Assembly: GCF_020520425.1 (NCBI RefSeq)
Contig: NC_079492.1
Coordinates: 111,759,157 to 111,823,156, forward strand
Direction of reading: 5' to 3'
Length of the DNA: 64,000 nucleotides
DNA from: Spinacia oleracea
Lineage: Eukaryota; Streptophyta; Magnoliopsida; Caryophyllales; Amaranthaceae
Position numbers and translations under genes: made by a program. The notes under the pieces were generated by a model. That model was not told the origin of the DNA, did not search any database, and was given only the letters and a program-made list of their open reading frames with translations. This document shows positions 43,870 to 55,400 of this stretch, one piece after another. The first letter of the stretch is position 1, and each line of letters starts with the position of its first letter.

Positions 43870-46580
43870 ATGACAAAAAATTTGGGTGGGGACAATCCTT
43901 CTTCTCAACCTTCTGGGTTTACCGGTTGGAGTGTTCCCCAAGAGAGTAACTGTAGTTGGGCCCAGGAGAGGCCGCCTTCTCGATCTAATTTAAGATGGAC
44001 TGCCATTCGTGAGGTATACGACGAGGGTTTAAGTCAGGCTGAGAGAGAGCGTTGTTATGCCCTACATCATCTACAGGCTCGAATGATAAGGGAAATGAGG
44101 TCTCATGAGCGTCCTATTCCGGCTACTGAGCCTGTTTTAGATGTTTCCCCTATTTCGGTGCGATATTATATTCGCTCTTACCGGGAATTTTTGGATTCCG
44201 CCGGCAGTGGCCACGGGCAGTATGGAACTAATACTGGCAACTTCGGTGTTTCTTTTGGTCAGGCTGATAGGATGACTTTAGAACAACCGGCTAGCACTAG
44301 CGGCCGTCGCCCTGGTAAAGAGCCTGTAACTGATGACATAGATGTGGCTACCGGCGAATACTCCGATGGTGATTCCATCTTCGAGGATTCCGCCGGTAAG
44401 GATGTTGATGAACATAGGGGTGGTGATAGTGAGGAAGCTGGCTTTTTTGGTAGGAATGGTGAGGAAGCAGACGTCGGTAACGATGGTATTGGCTCAGATG
44501 ATGATGATCCTGCCGACGTGATAGTGGCCGAAGTTCTTGCGGATGAGGCTAACGAGTAGCCTTATTTTACCGATGACTCCACGGATGTTCATAGGAGAGA
44601 AGAGCTTCCTCCTTTAGATAATCTTCCTCGTACGACCGAGATTTTGACGACATGGCGTGATTTGATCATAAAGAAAAACCATGTAGTTCATGGGGGGACT
44701 TTTCTTGTTTTGCCGGCTGAATATAAGTTGGTAGTGCCGCCTGAAGGTGCTACTACTTTTTACTGTCCTCCCGGCCATATTGTTGTGTATGCGAAACATT
44801 TGGATTTTGGGCTTCGCTTTCCTCTGCACCCTTTTGTTGAGAAGATATTTCGGGCTTGGAATGTCTGCTTGGCTCAAGTTACTCCTACTACCGTCAGAAC
44901 TGTTATTTCGTATGTCTGGCTGTGTCTGTTTAAACAATGGCCGCTGACGTTGAATTTATTCAAGCGACTGTTATGGTTGAAGAAGGATGGTGAGACAAGG
45001 TGGATGTCGGCGTATAGCGCAACGAAAAGGAAGACTGTGCATCCTCCTTTGTCGAGCTGCAAAGATTGGCAGGATCGTTTTTACTTTGTTCAAGTTCCTG
45101 ACGACTTTTCTCTTCGACGGACTTTTACTAAACCCAAGCCTCGAATGGAGCAGTACAACCAGCGTGGTTTGGGCCGGTGGGAGAGAAAAGCTTTTGATTA
45201 TCTAGCGTGTGACATTTTAGATGTCGGCCTCAGCAAAAAGCAGGCTGTAAATCGAAATGGGCTTCCTAATGCCTATTATATTTTGGGTAGCCAACCTCTG
45301 TCTGCTGTCGGCCTTTGCAACACCCACTTCTTTGGTAAACATATTTTTAGCTGAATGGGATGTATTTATTTTTGCTATTTTTAGTTTTGTGTATTGCACA
45401 AGTAAGTTGCCGGCTTTAATTGTGTTGTTGTCTTTGCTGGTACTAAAACCTTGGATAGAGATATTCTTGGTTTTGACGAGAATTGGAGACCTGTGTGTAC
45501 GCAGCCTCCGCCTAAAGGAAAGTACGACACAATATCAACGTACTCCACACGAGCCTCCTCCCGTCGCTCAGCTGTTACCGTTGCTAAGAATCGTGTTGGC
45601 GCCGGTTCTAAAACTAAATCCTCATCTGCTTCTATTTCGAAAACTGCGCAACCGTCCAATATGCAATCCAATCCAACCGGCCGCGGTGGGAAGAGCCGAA
45701 AGAGATCATTGCTTACTAGTGGGCGTTCTGATCCGAAAGAGTTTCGGCTGCTGTTGGCATACACGAATTCCCTGCTGACGACACTCTCAAGAAGACGGCG
45801 GATTCTACTGTTGTGGTTCATCCATCTCCGCAGCCGTCCATTGAGATTTTGGACGTAGAGGGTGGTGGCGGTGAGAATGAGCCTCCACTTTAGCATTGTG
45901 CTACGTCGGCTACTGTGACAGGGGGCAATTCTAGTATGCCCTCTGTGAGTCGTAGTGAGAATAGATCCGGTGATTCTCGGTTGAATTACCATCTGCCGCT
46001 GCGTACCGGCGGTTGGATTGAGGACACCCCTTTCAAAATCCCGCCGGCTATGAAGTCATGGTTCGGGTCGCCTGGTGGTGAGCCTACCGATCAATTCTAC
46101 CCCAACATTGATCTGCTATGTGGGGAGTCGGTGGCAACTGATTCTGCTAAAGAGGGTGGGGATTTGGGCTACCGCGCTTTTTGGGATCTGATTACTCCCG
46201 CTGACAGGCGACAGGGTCAGATTGACGCCCCTGCTGCTCAGCATTTCAACGATTTGTACAAGGTATTTCTTGCTTAATTTGATACAACTTTCTAACCGGC
46301 TATCTTTGGTTATTAATCCGCTTTTTGTTTTGCTTTTTAGGTTGTTCAATCCAGCATGGATTTGTACTATGTCTATCGTTGGAACCAGATGCAGCTGACG
46401 CAGAATAGCATTGATATGGCCGAGTTGAAGAAGCGGGCTGAGAAGGCGGAGTCTGCCTTGGATGGTAGCAAGAAGAAGTTGGATGTTGTAACTTCTGATT
46501 TGGGGGCGCCTAATAAGCGGCTTGAGGATATAGAGCCTAGGCTGCAGTCTGAGACTGAGAGGGCATCACTATATTGCTAA
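43870..46580 (+). pseudogene. Opposite-strand ORF of the Tat element, gypsy-type Transposase_28-like
   Basis: Runs against gag-pol, between integrase and 3' LTR. An acidic, Gly-rich N-terminal part (43870-44559) is followed in the same frame, after one TAG, by a domain (44644-45334) with R-F-P-L-H-P-F-V-E-K-I-F-R-A-W. This is a hallmark, from memory, of the 'putative gypsy type transposon' domain (PF04195). Then come a probable intron (donor at 45335), a Ser/Lys-rich part (45451-45765), a frameshift, a second TAG near 45891, and a part to 46264. A clear intron follows (GTATTTC...TTTTTAG, about 46264-46340), and a coiled-coil tail rich in K-K-R-A-E-K-A-E ends at 46580. A T-rich promoter-like region precedes the start. 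Its role is unknown even in intact elements. Confidence 0.7.
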
Positions 46581-47350
46581 CTTGTTGAGTGTTACGCTTC
46601 ACAATGGAGTGCCCCTTAACGGCATTTATTTTCTCCAAAGCTACTAATCACAACAATTTATGGACTGCTACGCTTCATAGTAAAGTGCCCATACGGCATT
46701 TATTTTCTTTACTGCTACTAATCACATCCATACACTTCGTTGAATGCTACGCTTCACAATGGAGTGCCCCTTAACGACATTTATTTTCTCCAAAGCTACT
46801 AATCACAACAACTTATTATGGAATGCTACGCTTCACAGTAAAGTGCCCATACGGCATTTATTTTCTTTACTGCTACTAATCACATCCATACACTTCGTTG
46901 AATGCTACGCTTCACATTGGAGTGCCCCTTAACGGCATTTATTTTCTCCAAAGCTACTAATCACAACAACTTATTATGGATTGCTACGCTTCACAGTAAA
47001 GTGCCCATACGACATTTATTTTCTGTACTGCTACTAATCACATCCATACTCTTCACAATGGAGTGCCCCTTAACTGCATTTATTTTCTCCAAATCTACTA
47101 ATCACAACAACTTATTATGGACTGCTACGCTTCACAGTAAAGTGCCCTTACGGCATTTATTTTCTTTACTACTACTAATCACATCCATACACTTCGTTGA
47201 ATGCTACACTTCACAATGGAGTGCCCCTTAACGGCATTTATTTTCTCCAAAGCTACTAATCACAACAACTTATTATGGACTTATGCGCTTCACAGTAAAG
47301 TGCCCATACGGCATTTATTTTCTTTACTGCTACTAATCACATCCATACAT
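46575..47350. repeat. Dimeric ~158-bp satellite, about five units
   Basis: Each unit has two related halves of about 79 bp. One half has GCTTCACAATGGAGTGCCCC and TTTTCTCCAAAGCTACTAATC. The other has GCTTCACAGTAAAGTGCCCA and TTTTCTTTACTGCTACTAATC. The halves alternate regularly, with one half-unit shortened near 47045. It lies in the 3' region of the Tat-type element, after integrase in minus sense. Confidence 0.92.
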
Positions 47351-47647
47351 TACCTTTGTGCGTGGATTTATGCAACGTTTCTTTTTTGCTCTTTTCTTCC
47401 TTTATTTATGGACTGGTCGTATTTGAGGACCGTCCTAATTTTACACAACAGCAAAATGCACACTGCTAGTGCAGTCAGTCTGCGTACATATCATCATTAC
47501 ACTTTTTCAAACATAGTACTTTCTCAGAGTACTGGCATTCCAGGAGTTCTTGAGCGTGGTACCATCCATCTGCATTAACCGGTATGATCCAGGAACAATT
47601 TCCTCCCATATCTGGTATGGTCCTTCCCAATTTGCTGTCAGTTTTCC
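47351..47647 (-). other. Spacer between integrase and satellite
   Basis: No supported gene; the sequence flanking the integrase end contains short T-rich and mixed sequence only. Confidence 0.4.
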
Positions 47648-48689
47648 TTAAGCATTTCCTTTTCCCGTTGCGGCCGTTCTCCGCAGTACCAGGTCTCCTA
47701 CTCCTAGAGGCCGGTGTTTTAATTTTTTGTTGTATGCTCTGCTCATTCTGCTTTTGTATGCTGCCGAACTGATTTCTGCTTTCATGCGGATTTCTGGCAT
47801 GAAGACCAACTGATGTCGTAGCAGCTGATCGTTTCTTTCCTCATCGTAATGCTGGATTCGCATGGTTGGAAGAGCCATTTCTGCCGGTATGACTGCTTCG
47901 GACCTGTAGCTTAGCTTAAACGGACTCTCGCCGGTAGCCTCCTTAACAGAAGTTCTGTTGCACCACAAAATTTCTGGCATAAGATCTGCCCATTTGCCTT
48001 TACAGTAGTTTAGTTTTCAACGTAGCCAGGATTTGCTTATTCGCCGCCTCTGCTTGCGCATTGCTTTGTGGGTGACATACTGATGAGTGGGCTAACTTTA
48101 CCCTGTATAATCCCAGGAAGCATTGTATGGGTGCACAATCAAACTGTGATCCATGATAAAAAACTATCGCCTGCGGCAGTCCGAATCTTGTTATTATGTT
48201 TTTCCATATAAACGTTTTCACCTGGTTTGCCGTTATTTTTGCTACCGGCTCTGCTTCGATCCACTTGGTGAAGTAGTCCACTGCTACTATTAAGAACTTG
48301 CGCCCTCCGGCCGCCATTGGGAATGGTCCAACAATATCATTCCGCATTGCGCGAATGGGATTGGGTTCAGAATGGGCATCAAATCATTAGCTGGCAAGTT
48401 TATCACAGCTGAAAACTTTTGACATTTCTCGCACTTTTTTACGTATGCTCGACAATCTTCTAACATTTTTGGCCAGTAATAGCCTTGTCTTTGGCAGATG
48501 ATGGCCAGGGGTTTTCTACCGGCATGGTTCCCACATGTCCCTTCGTGCATTTCTTCGATCAGCCTTGCTGACTCGAATGCTGTCAGGCACCTTAAGAATG
48601 GCAGGCTGAATGACTTTTTGTACAATTGCCCCCACAGGATGATGTACCAAACCGCGTCCCTTTTTGTCTTTTTGGCTTCTGCCAAATCT
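47648..48689 (-). pseudogene. Tat-type integrase, frameshifted
   Basis: Minus-strand frames from 48689. The A-D-L-A-E-A-K-K-T-K start follows on from the RNase H side of the solo LTR. Then come the zinc-binding H-x-G-x-C-G-N-H...C-E-K-C-Q-K-F, a frameshift near 48340, and the catalytic core with V-D-Y-F-T-K-W-I-E-A-E-P (first Asp). The second region reads V-F-Y-H-G-S-Q-F where S-D-N-G-x-Q-F is usual, so the second catalytic Asp appears lost. It continues with H-P-Q-S-N-A-Q-A-E-A-A-N-K (Glu), and after another shift near 48000 with the C-terminal G-E-S-P-F-K-L-S-Y-R-S-E-A-V-I-P. Integrase would insert the cDNA in the nucleus; this copy cannot. Confidence 0.88.
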
Positions 48690-48694
48690 GCTGG

Positions 48695-50210
48695 TGTGAG
48701 GGGGTCGAAAAAGCACGAGGCTAATGCGTGACCTCGTCCCTCGTGGGTGTGACGCTTCTTTTTGTCAAATCAAGTGTAATTGGATTTCCTGTGAGTTTAC
48801 ACCCAATTGACTAGTTATATAGGAGTCGCCATTCAGTTTTTAACGACATTGAGAAAAACTGACAAAACCCGGTTACCGTGACATAAAGGGAGTGCAATTA
48901 TGTTTGACCACGACGGTCGTAGGTTCCCTTATGATCCCTGGTGGTGGGGATCGCTCAACGTACACCCGCAGGGTAGAGATTGAGGGTTCGGGGGACTGTA
49001 ACTACCGAGAGGAGTACTCGCTCTTCGATAACTCCAGAGGCAGGATATCCTTACTAGCTCAGCATAAATAATTGAAGGGACATGCGTTAACTATTAAACT
49101 AATCTGAGTTGATTTTATCAATATGCAACATATAGTACTAGATCGAACGCGATTATCTAATTTAGATTGTTTTAAGGGACCTAGCATGATAATCCAATTT
49201 CCAAAAAATATCATATTTATTAAGCGTGATCGAACAATCAGATTTTAGTTAGTTTAACAGTTCATAAAAGGGCGAGGAAAGCAATTAAACCACGGAAAAG
49301 GGACACATTACGACGCACCCTTGAGAGGTGCGTCACGGTTCTCAGAAAACTAACCACTTTGACTTTGCTATTTCTCCTTTTATTTAACGAATCTCAAATT
49401 ATGGGACAGGATACGTTCTGTTCGATTTATGGATCGATTGCGACAGAACGCGTGATCAGTTTTGCAGCGTGAGGCTTAGGCTTAGGGGTTTAGAGTCAAT
49501 ACTCAGAATATAATTGTGTGTTGTGTCCTTTTCACGTCGAACTTATGGCCCTATTTATAGAAAAGAGTTCGTGGAAAGATAGAATTGCAGAACTCTAATC
49601 CACAAGGAATTAGGAAAAAACACGTACCAGGTATTTTCAGCGCCCAGGCCTGGGCGCCGAAGATTTCGGCGCCCAGCTCTGGGCGTTGAAAATAGGATCC
49701 ATGCAATTTCAGCGCCCAGGGCTGGGCGTTGAAATTGATGTTTGGGCCGTTTCTTAGTCAGATTCGGATTCCTAGAATCTGGAGTATTTGAGATTTAATT
49801 GAGTCTTTTAGTGCGTATTAACCTTGTGACGGGATGCGTCTGGGCCCGTTACGAACTCTAGGCTCGTTAGGATTTCAATTAATACGTGACTCTTACTTTC
49901 GAATCATATTAGGAATAGGATTCTCTCGCAATTTCTATCTCATTTAGGATTTATGTTGGAGTGCAACACCTAATTCTGACAAGTTTCTATCTTTTATGAC
50001 TTGCCACTTTTAACAACTACCCATTACGGCAGTTACTATTTTTAGCAGGTTTCCATAAATAGCAGGTTTCTATAAATAGCAGGTTTCGGGTGAAATGAAA
50101 AGGGGTAATGAGATTCGTTATTTTATAGGAGATGCGTTGTCAAGTGGAGATTTACGTTTTCATCATCGAACCTTCCCTTTCGGAAATGGGGACAAAAGTA
50201 GGTGTCTACA
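48695..50210 (-). mobile_element. Solo LTR of the 28.5-39.6 kb family (1516 bp)
   Basis: A single LTR closely related to those at 28493 and 38158, with TG...CA ends and the perfect target duplication GCTGG (48690-48694 and 50211-50215). It splits pol between RNase H and integrase. Compared with the paired LTRs it carries an extra palindrome in the GC module (49633-49737 has three) and a repeated ATAAATAGCAGGTTTC. The TATA box is at 49552-49559 on the minus strand. It arose by LTR-LTR recombination after a full-length insertion. Confidence 0.93.
49633..49737. repeat. Triple GC palindromic module
   Basis: GCGCCCAGGCCTGGGCGC (a perfect 18-bp palindrome), then GGCGCCCAGCTCTGGGCG, then after GGATCCATGCAA a third AGCGCCCAGGGCTGGGCG. 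It lies 73 bp upstream of the minus-strand TATA box. Confidence 0.88.
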
Positions 50211-50311
50211 GCTGGTAGGGCTTCAGTCTGTATATATGTTTGGATATTATCGTACCACTCTGTAGTAGCTGTGATGGTCATGACCCGTAATTCTTCCGAC
50301 TCCGTAATTCG

Positions 50312-51910
50312 CTATTTCATGACTTCCATCATGACTGTTCTTTTTAAGTCGGCGATATTCAAACTTGCTAACTTTGATAGCGCATCTGCCAGCGTATTTT
50401 CTGTCCGGGGTACCAGATTAATAATGAATTTCTCTAGCTGAGACGACACTGACTTCAACTTTTCCAGGTACTTTATCATCGATGGTTCTTTGGCCTCGTA
50501 TTCTCCGCTGAATTGACTTGCTACTAGCTGGGAGTCTGTTGTCAGTGTTACTCTTTTGGCATCTGCTGCGAGACACATTTGGATGCCGGCGATTGCTGCC
50601 TCGTACTCTTCCTCATTATTTGACGCAGCGAACGTGAATTTTACAGCATACTCAAAGATATCTCCTCCTGGTGATTTCATGATTATGTCGGCCCCACTGC
50701 CTGTCTGCGCAGCTGAACCATCCACTGACACCTCCCATACTTCAGCTTGTACTTCATCTTCTTGGTATGACGCTTCAACTATGAAGTCCGCCAATGCCTG
50801 GGCTTTGATTGCCGTTCTTGGCCGGAATTCCAAGTCAAATTCTAACAATTCTATTGCCCACTTTAACAGCCTGCCTGATGTATCTAGCTTGCTAATGGCT
50901 TTTTCGAGAGGGAAGTTTGTCAACACTTCGATTGTATGTGCATCAAAGTATGGTCTTAACTTTCTGGCCGCGATAAGGACTGCATATGCCATTTTCTCCA
51001 CCAACGTGTATCTTGTTTCTAGGTCGTTTAGCACATGGCTCACAAAATATACCGGTTGCTGCACTTTGTTCTCTGTTTCGGCTACCAGTACTGCTGCGAC
51101 TGTTTTTGGCGACGCCGATATGTACAACTGTAATTTTCCGCCTTCCTTTGCTCTTGCTATTGTTGGTAGGTTCTTCAAGTGACTTTTTAGAGATTCAAAA
51201 GCCTCTTGCTCTGCCGGCCCCCATTTGAATTTCTTGTTTTGCCTCAAAGTTGTGAAGAAGGGCATCTGCTTATCTGCCGACTTGCTCACAAATCTGTTTA
51301 AGGCGGCCATTCTTCCTGTCAATCGTTGTATGTCTTTTACACTTTTGGGTTGCGGTAGAATGATGATTGCTTCTACTTTTTCTGGGTTAGCGTCTATGCC
51401 ACGCTCGCTGACTAAGAATCCCAAAAATTTTCCTGATCTTACTCCGAAGACGCATTTCTTCGGGTTTAATTTCATCTTGTACTTTCTCAGAGTCTCGAAA
51501 GTTTCAAGGAGATTGATAATATGATCCTCCTCTTTCCGGCTTTTTACAATAGAGTCGTCTACATAGACCTCCACGTTTCTGCCTTTTTGGTCGGCAAACA
51601 CCTTGTCGACCAGCCTTTGATACGTTGCCCCTGCATTTTTCAACCCGAATGGCATTGCCTTGTAGCAGAAAACTCCTGCATCTGTGATAAAAGCCGCCTT
51701 CTTTCTGTCTGATTTATGCAGGCTGGCCTGATGATATCCTGAGAAAGCATCTAGGAAACTGAGCATTGCGTGGCCACTAGTAGAGTCCACCAGCCTATCA
51801 ATCCTTGGCAGCGGGTAGAAATCTTTCGGACATGCTCTGGTAAGGTTGGTGAAATCTACACACATCCTCCATGACCCACTCGGCTTTTTTACCATTACTA
51901 CATTTTCCAA
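50312..51910 (-). pseudogene. Tat-type RT-RNase H, copy A
   Basis: 532 open residues. The RT core has W-R-M-C-V-D-F-T-N-L-T-R-A-C-P-K-D, F-L-D-A-F-S-G-Y-H-Q (first Asp), F-G-L-K-N-A-G-A-T-Y-Q-R, and the catalytic Y-V-D-D-S-I-V-K-S near residue 117. The connection domain has Y-F-V-S-H-V-L. RNase H starts near residue 395 with S-V-D-G-S, N-N-E-E-E-Y-E-A-A, T-T-D-S-Q-L-V and T-L-A-D-A-L-S-K-L, so all four metal ligands are present. An in-frame TAG (51932) separates it from the upstream linker, and another TAG (50312) ends it before the region leading to the solo LTR. Confidence 0.92.
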
Positions 51911-51931
51911 CCATTCAGGGTAGTCACATGG

Positions 51932-52423
51932 CTAAATGAAACCTCCCGCCAACAGTTTATCTACCTCTTCTTGTATTGCCGCCATTTTCTCCGTGGAGAA
52001 GTTACGCTTTTTCTGCCGTAATGGTCTAACATTTCTGTCGGCGTTTAACCGATGGACCATTATTTCTGGATTGATACTAGGCATCTCATCTGCTGAGAAT
52101 GCAAAGATGTCCGCATGATCTCTCTGCAAGCTTATAAGGTTGACCTTCATGTCATTCCCCATTTCTGTACCAATCACGACCATTCTGTCCTGTCGTCCGA
52201 CCTCCAGCTCAATATTCTCCGTCAGACCATCTGGCATTGGTCTTGGTGCTGTTACCGGTCTTTCATCAAAGTGTTCCATGTCTAGGTCAGTTCGACCTCT
52301 TTTCGTCGTGTTTTTCTTTTGTGGCCTTTTTTCTCGCCTTGCCCACTCAGTAGTCAAGTTTACTTCTGGGACCACTCTTCCCGGTGTTCTCAAAGCAGTC
52401 AAGTAACAGGATCTTGCCGCCAA
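51932..52423 (-). pseudogene. Protease-RT linker, copy A
   Basis: 163 residues: starts A-A-R-S-C-Y-L-T-A-L-R, contains the acidic and charged linker, I-F-A-F-S-A-D-E-M-P and I-M-V-H-R-L-N, and ends in the RT thumb/finger start (V-D-K-L-L-A-G-G-F-I) before a TAG. In the family it joins protease to RT in one polyprotein. Confidence 0.8.
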
Positions 52424-54771
52424 CTAACTCCCCCTTATCTTTGTCGGCCTTTCCAGGTTCGACATATATATCATTGTCAAGTGATAGATGGAGACTACTG
52501 CCTATGCGTCGTGTATGAATGGACGGCCGATGATCACATTGTAGGCCGCTGGTACTTTAATGATTAGGAAATCCACCATGAGATCTCGAATCTCAGACCC
52601 CTCTCCGATTTTCACTGGCAGCCGTATGCTACCTTCTGGATACACTGTAGATCCTGAGAAACAGATTACTGGGTAGTTCACCCTTTGAAGCTCTTCCTCT
52701 GGTATATGCAACTGTTTGAAAGCTTCCCAGAAAATGATGTTTGCTGAGCTACCGTCGTGTACCAGTACTCTGTTCACATCGGCATTTGCTATGTCAATTG
52801 TTAGAACTAGCGGGTCATCATGCGGGAAAATGATGCCTCTGCAATCCGATTCCGAGAACGTCATCACTGATATGCTGGGTGGGTTCGGCCACACTCTTGT
52901 GTTATGATAGTTTACCATGTGCATGTGTTCTTCCAAACTTCTGCTGGCGCCGCTTCTCGTCCCTCCGTGGACTGGGCCGCCAGAGATTACATACACGGGT
53001 GGTTTTTTCCCGCCATCCCTCTGTTCTGCTCTGGCACTGGTTTCCGGTTGCTTTTGCTCAATTCTAGGTGGTTGATATGGCTGTTCGATTCTTGGGTATT
53101 GTTGTTGATTTTTCTGCTGTTGTGGCCGGTATGAATTGGCAGGGTTTCCCCCCACCGAGTTGTTGTGACCATTTCCTTGCCTCGCCCTATACTGCGAAAA
53201 ATACCCCTTTCTGACCATATCCTCGATGTTGTCTTTGAGGTCTCTGCAGTCCTCTGTGAGGTGGCCGTGCTCATTATGGAAGTCACATAATTTTTGACGT
53301 TTCTTTCCCTACTCTGCATTGGTGGCGGCCTTCTCCAACCGTCCATTTTGTTGTTGATGTTGTAAATTGCCGTCCGCGGTGTGTTCAGCGGAGTGTAGTT
53401 ATCAAAGAGTCCTCTGGACTCCCTTCTATCTTGTCGGGGTCTTTGCCCCTGTGGATTGGCATTTCTGTTATTCTGGTTTTTCTGGCTTGCCCCTTGCTGA
53501 TTATTGTTCTGGTGAAAATTGTTTCCTCCTTTTCCCGCCTGGGGGTTGTTATAGTTTGGATTGTATCCGGCATTTCCGCTGGTTGCCACTACCACATTGG
53601 AGATCTTCATCATTTCATCCCCCCTGATGTACTCATTTGCCTTGTGTAGGACGTCGCCCAGATTAGTGTATGATTTCTGGCTGAGGTACTTCTTGAATTC
53701 ACACTCTTGCATTCCCCTCATCAGAGCCAGAACTGCAACCTCCTGCTGTAGGTTGGGGATAGTGATTGATTCGTTGTTAAAGCGGGTGAGATAGTCTCTT
53801 AACGGCTCTCTATCTCTTTGAGCGAACGACATTAACTCTCCCGACGATTTCTTTCCCTTCTGTTTGCTCACAAATCGTGACAAAAACGCCACCTGTAGCT
53901 TTCTAAAACTGTAAATGGAATGAGCCTCTATGCCCTTATACCAGCTTGCTGCAACTCCTAAGAGTGTGGATGGGAACACCTTGCACCACATGGCGTCAGA
54001 ATCTGTGTACAACATCATGTGTTGTTCGAATGTGGTGCAGTGATCCTCCGGATCCGTTGTCCCATCGTATCTTCCTGTCGGAATTTTTATCTTTTCCATC
54101 CTTTTCTCTAGGATTTCTCGGCACAGGGGAGAGTCTTTTGGCTGGATTGTCTGCCGTCTAGTTACCTGTAGAACCGGCGCTCTTCTCTCATACTCTGTGG
54201 TGTGATGTTGCTCTGTTTCGTGCCACTCTGTTTCCGGTGGATCCGAGCGCTTTCTTTTTTCCGTGGTGTTTTCTTGATTCAGGGCTGTTAAGAGATCCCT
54301 AACGGGCAGGTGGGGATTCACCGACTTGGTCTTTATTAAACTGCCGACTGAACCTGGCTGCTGGGCGGGCGGTAACTCTGATAAAGCGGCCATGACCGCC
54401 GACAGTGTTTTCAACTGCTCTCCAGTGAATACTTCCGATAGGGGAGACAGGCGCTCCTGCAGCGTCTGTTCTAAGGGTGTTTTTGGTTGTTCTCTGACAG
54501 GGCTTTCCATTTCTAACTCATCATCATCTTCTACTGTGAACTCTTTTTGTGCCGGTATCGGGGTGTTTTTTGTCACTGGGCTTAGAATTAGTTGCGCTTG
54601 TAATGGATGGGCTGGGTTTACAAGCGAGGGTTGGAATTTGGAGGTTCTCGCTGACTGCGGAGTTGCTGTTTTTTCCTGGCTTTTCTTTGATTTTTTACCG
54701 TCTTTCAGTGAGAGATCCATGCTGACTGTTCTACCGTTAAAAGGGATGAGGTCCCCTCCTTCTAGCGCCAA
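52424..54771 (-). pseudogene. Tat-type gag-protease, copy A (frameshift and TAG)
   Basis: Same protein as copy B (58011-60359), but a T missing near 53299 shifts the frame at the zinc-knuckle region. The protease part (53218-52502) then ends early in a TAG, where copy B has a CAG (Gln after H-D-A). Other small changes versus B include E for Q in F-T-G-E-Q and C for Y in D-H-C-T-T. Copy A is therefore more degraded than B. Confidence 0.9.
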
Positions 54772-54772
54772 T

Positions 54773-55246
54773 TGTTCCGGGTGTGGAATGAGAACAGCTG
54801 ACTGTGGGATACTTGATTCCTGTTGAGAGTGCCGGTTGATATCTGCACAACAGAATGGATTAACTAGCCTCGGGGGTGGTTCGAGGATCCCCCCTCCGAT
54901 GCTTAAGTAAGATTACTGAGGGATTAAGAAGTGATTAAGAGATAATCAGAGAGTAAGAAAGAAGTGTGTTTAAGTGTTTGTGTACCTCATAGCAATAAAT
55001 GAGGTGCTCCTTATATAGACCAATCCAAGGGTACGATCAGGTGGGTCCCTTGTGGTTGGATAGCGACCTGTTGATAGTGACCCTTGGTTGGTTGTCCTAT
55101 GTGATAACACCGGTAAGGTTCCTCAAATCTGCCGGTAGGTGCTGTTTACCTAAGATGAACAGATTACCTGCAGGTTGAAGTTGGTAGAAGTTTACCTACG
55201 GGGAGTTCTGCCGGTACCAAGTGGTGCCGGTAGGACACCCCGTACA
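54773..55246 (-). repeat. 5' LTR of the Tat-type element, copy A
   Basis: 474 bp, apparently identical to the LTR at 60361-60834, followed by ATTTC and a 154-bp copy of the host exon. It is an extra LTR created by the tandem duplication, not by transposition. Confidence 0.92.
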
Positions 55247-55400
55247 ATTTCTTTCCTTCGCTGAACTTCTCACTACTTCCCTATCCCGTCGGCCAGCAGA
55301 TTCTTTCGATGCTGACTCGCCGCCTTTAATCCCCCTTGCTCTCCGGAGAACTTGACGGAGATGAGGAGGAGAAAGAGGATGGAAGTTGTCGGACGCCATG
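55247..55400 (-). pseudogene. Duplicated fragment of host exon 1, starting at its ATG
   Basis: Copy of the first 51 codons of the host gene, beginning exactly at the ATG (55397-55399) and ending at the LTR. The base after the ATG context switches directly into LTR sequence (CGTATTAACC), so it has no promoter of its own other than the truncated solo LTR next to it. Confidence 0.85.

Larger units (their letters stand above)
49814..55400. repeat. Tandem duplication, copy A (5587 bp)
   Basis: From inside the solo LTR (CGTATTAACC) through RNase H, RT, protease, gag and 5' LTR to the ATG of the host exon. Near-identical to 55401-60989, with about 20 substitutions and two 1-bp indels noticed. A copy-specific missing T near 53299 shifts the gag frame, and a copy-specific TAG is at 52502-52504. 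Confidence 0.95.

Noticed and set aside
44614-44937. 107-residue minus-strand frame between integrase and 3' LTR
   Set aside because: Antisense shadow of the plus-strand Transposase_28-like ORF.
50556-51182. 208-residue plus-strand frame (and its copy at 56143)
   Set aside because: Exact antisense of the RT-RNase H coding region; no independent signature.
54326-54826. 166-residue plus-strand frame with hydrophobic segments (copy at 59914)
   Set aside because: Antisense shadow of gag.
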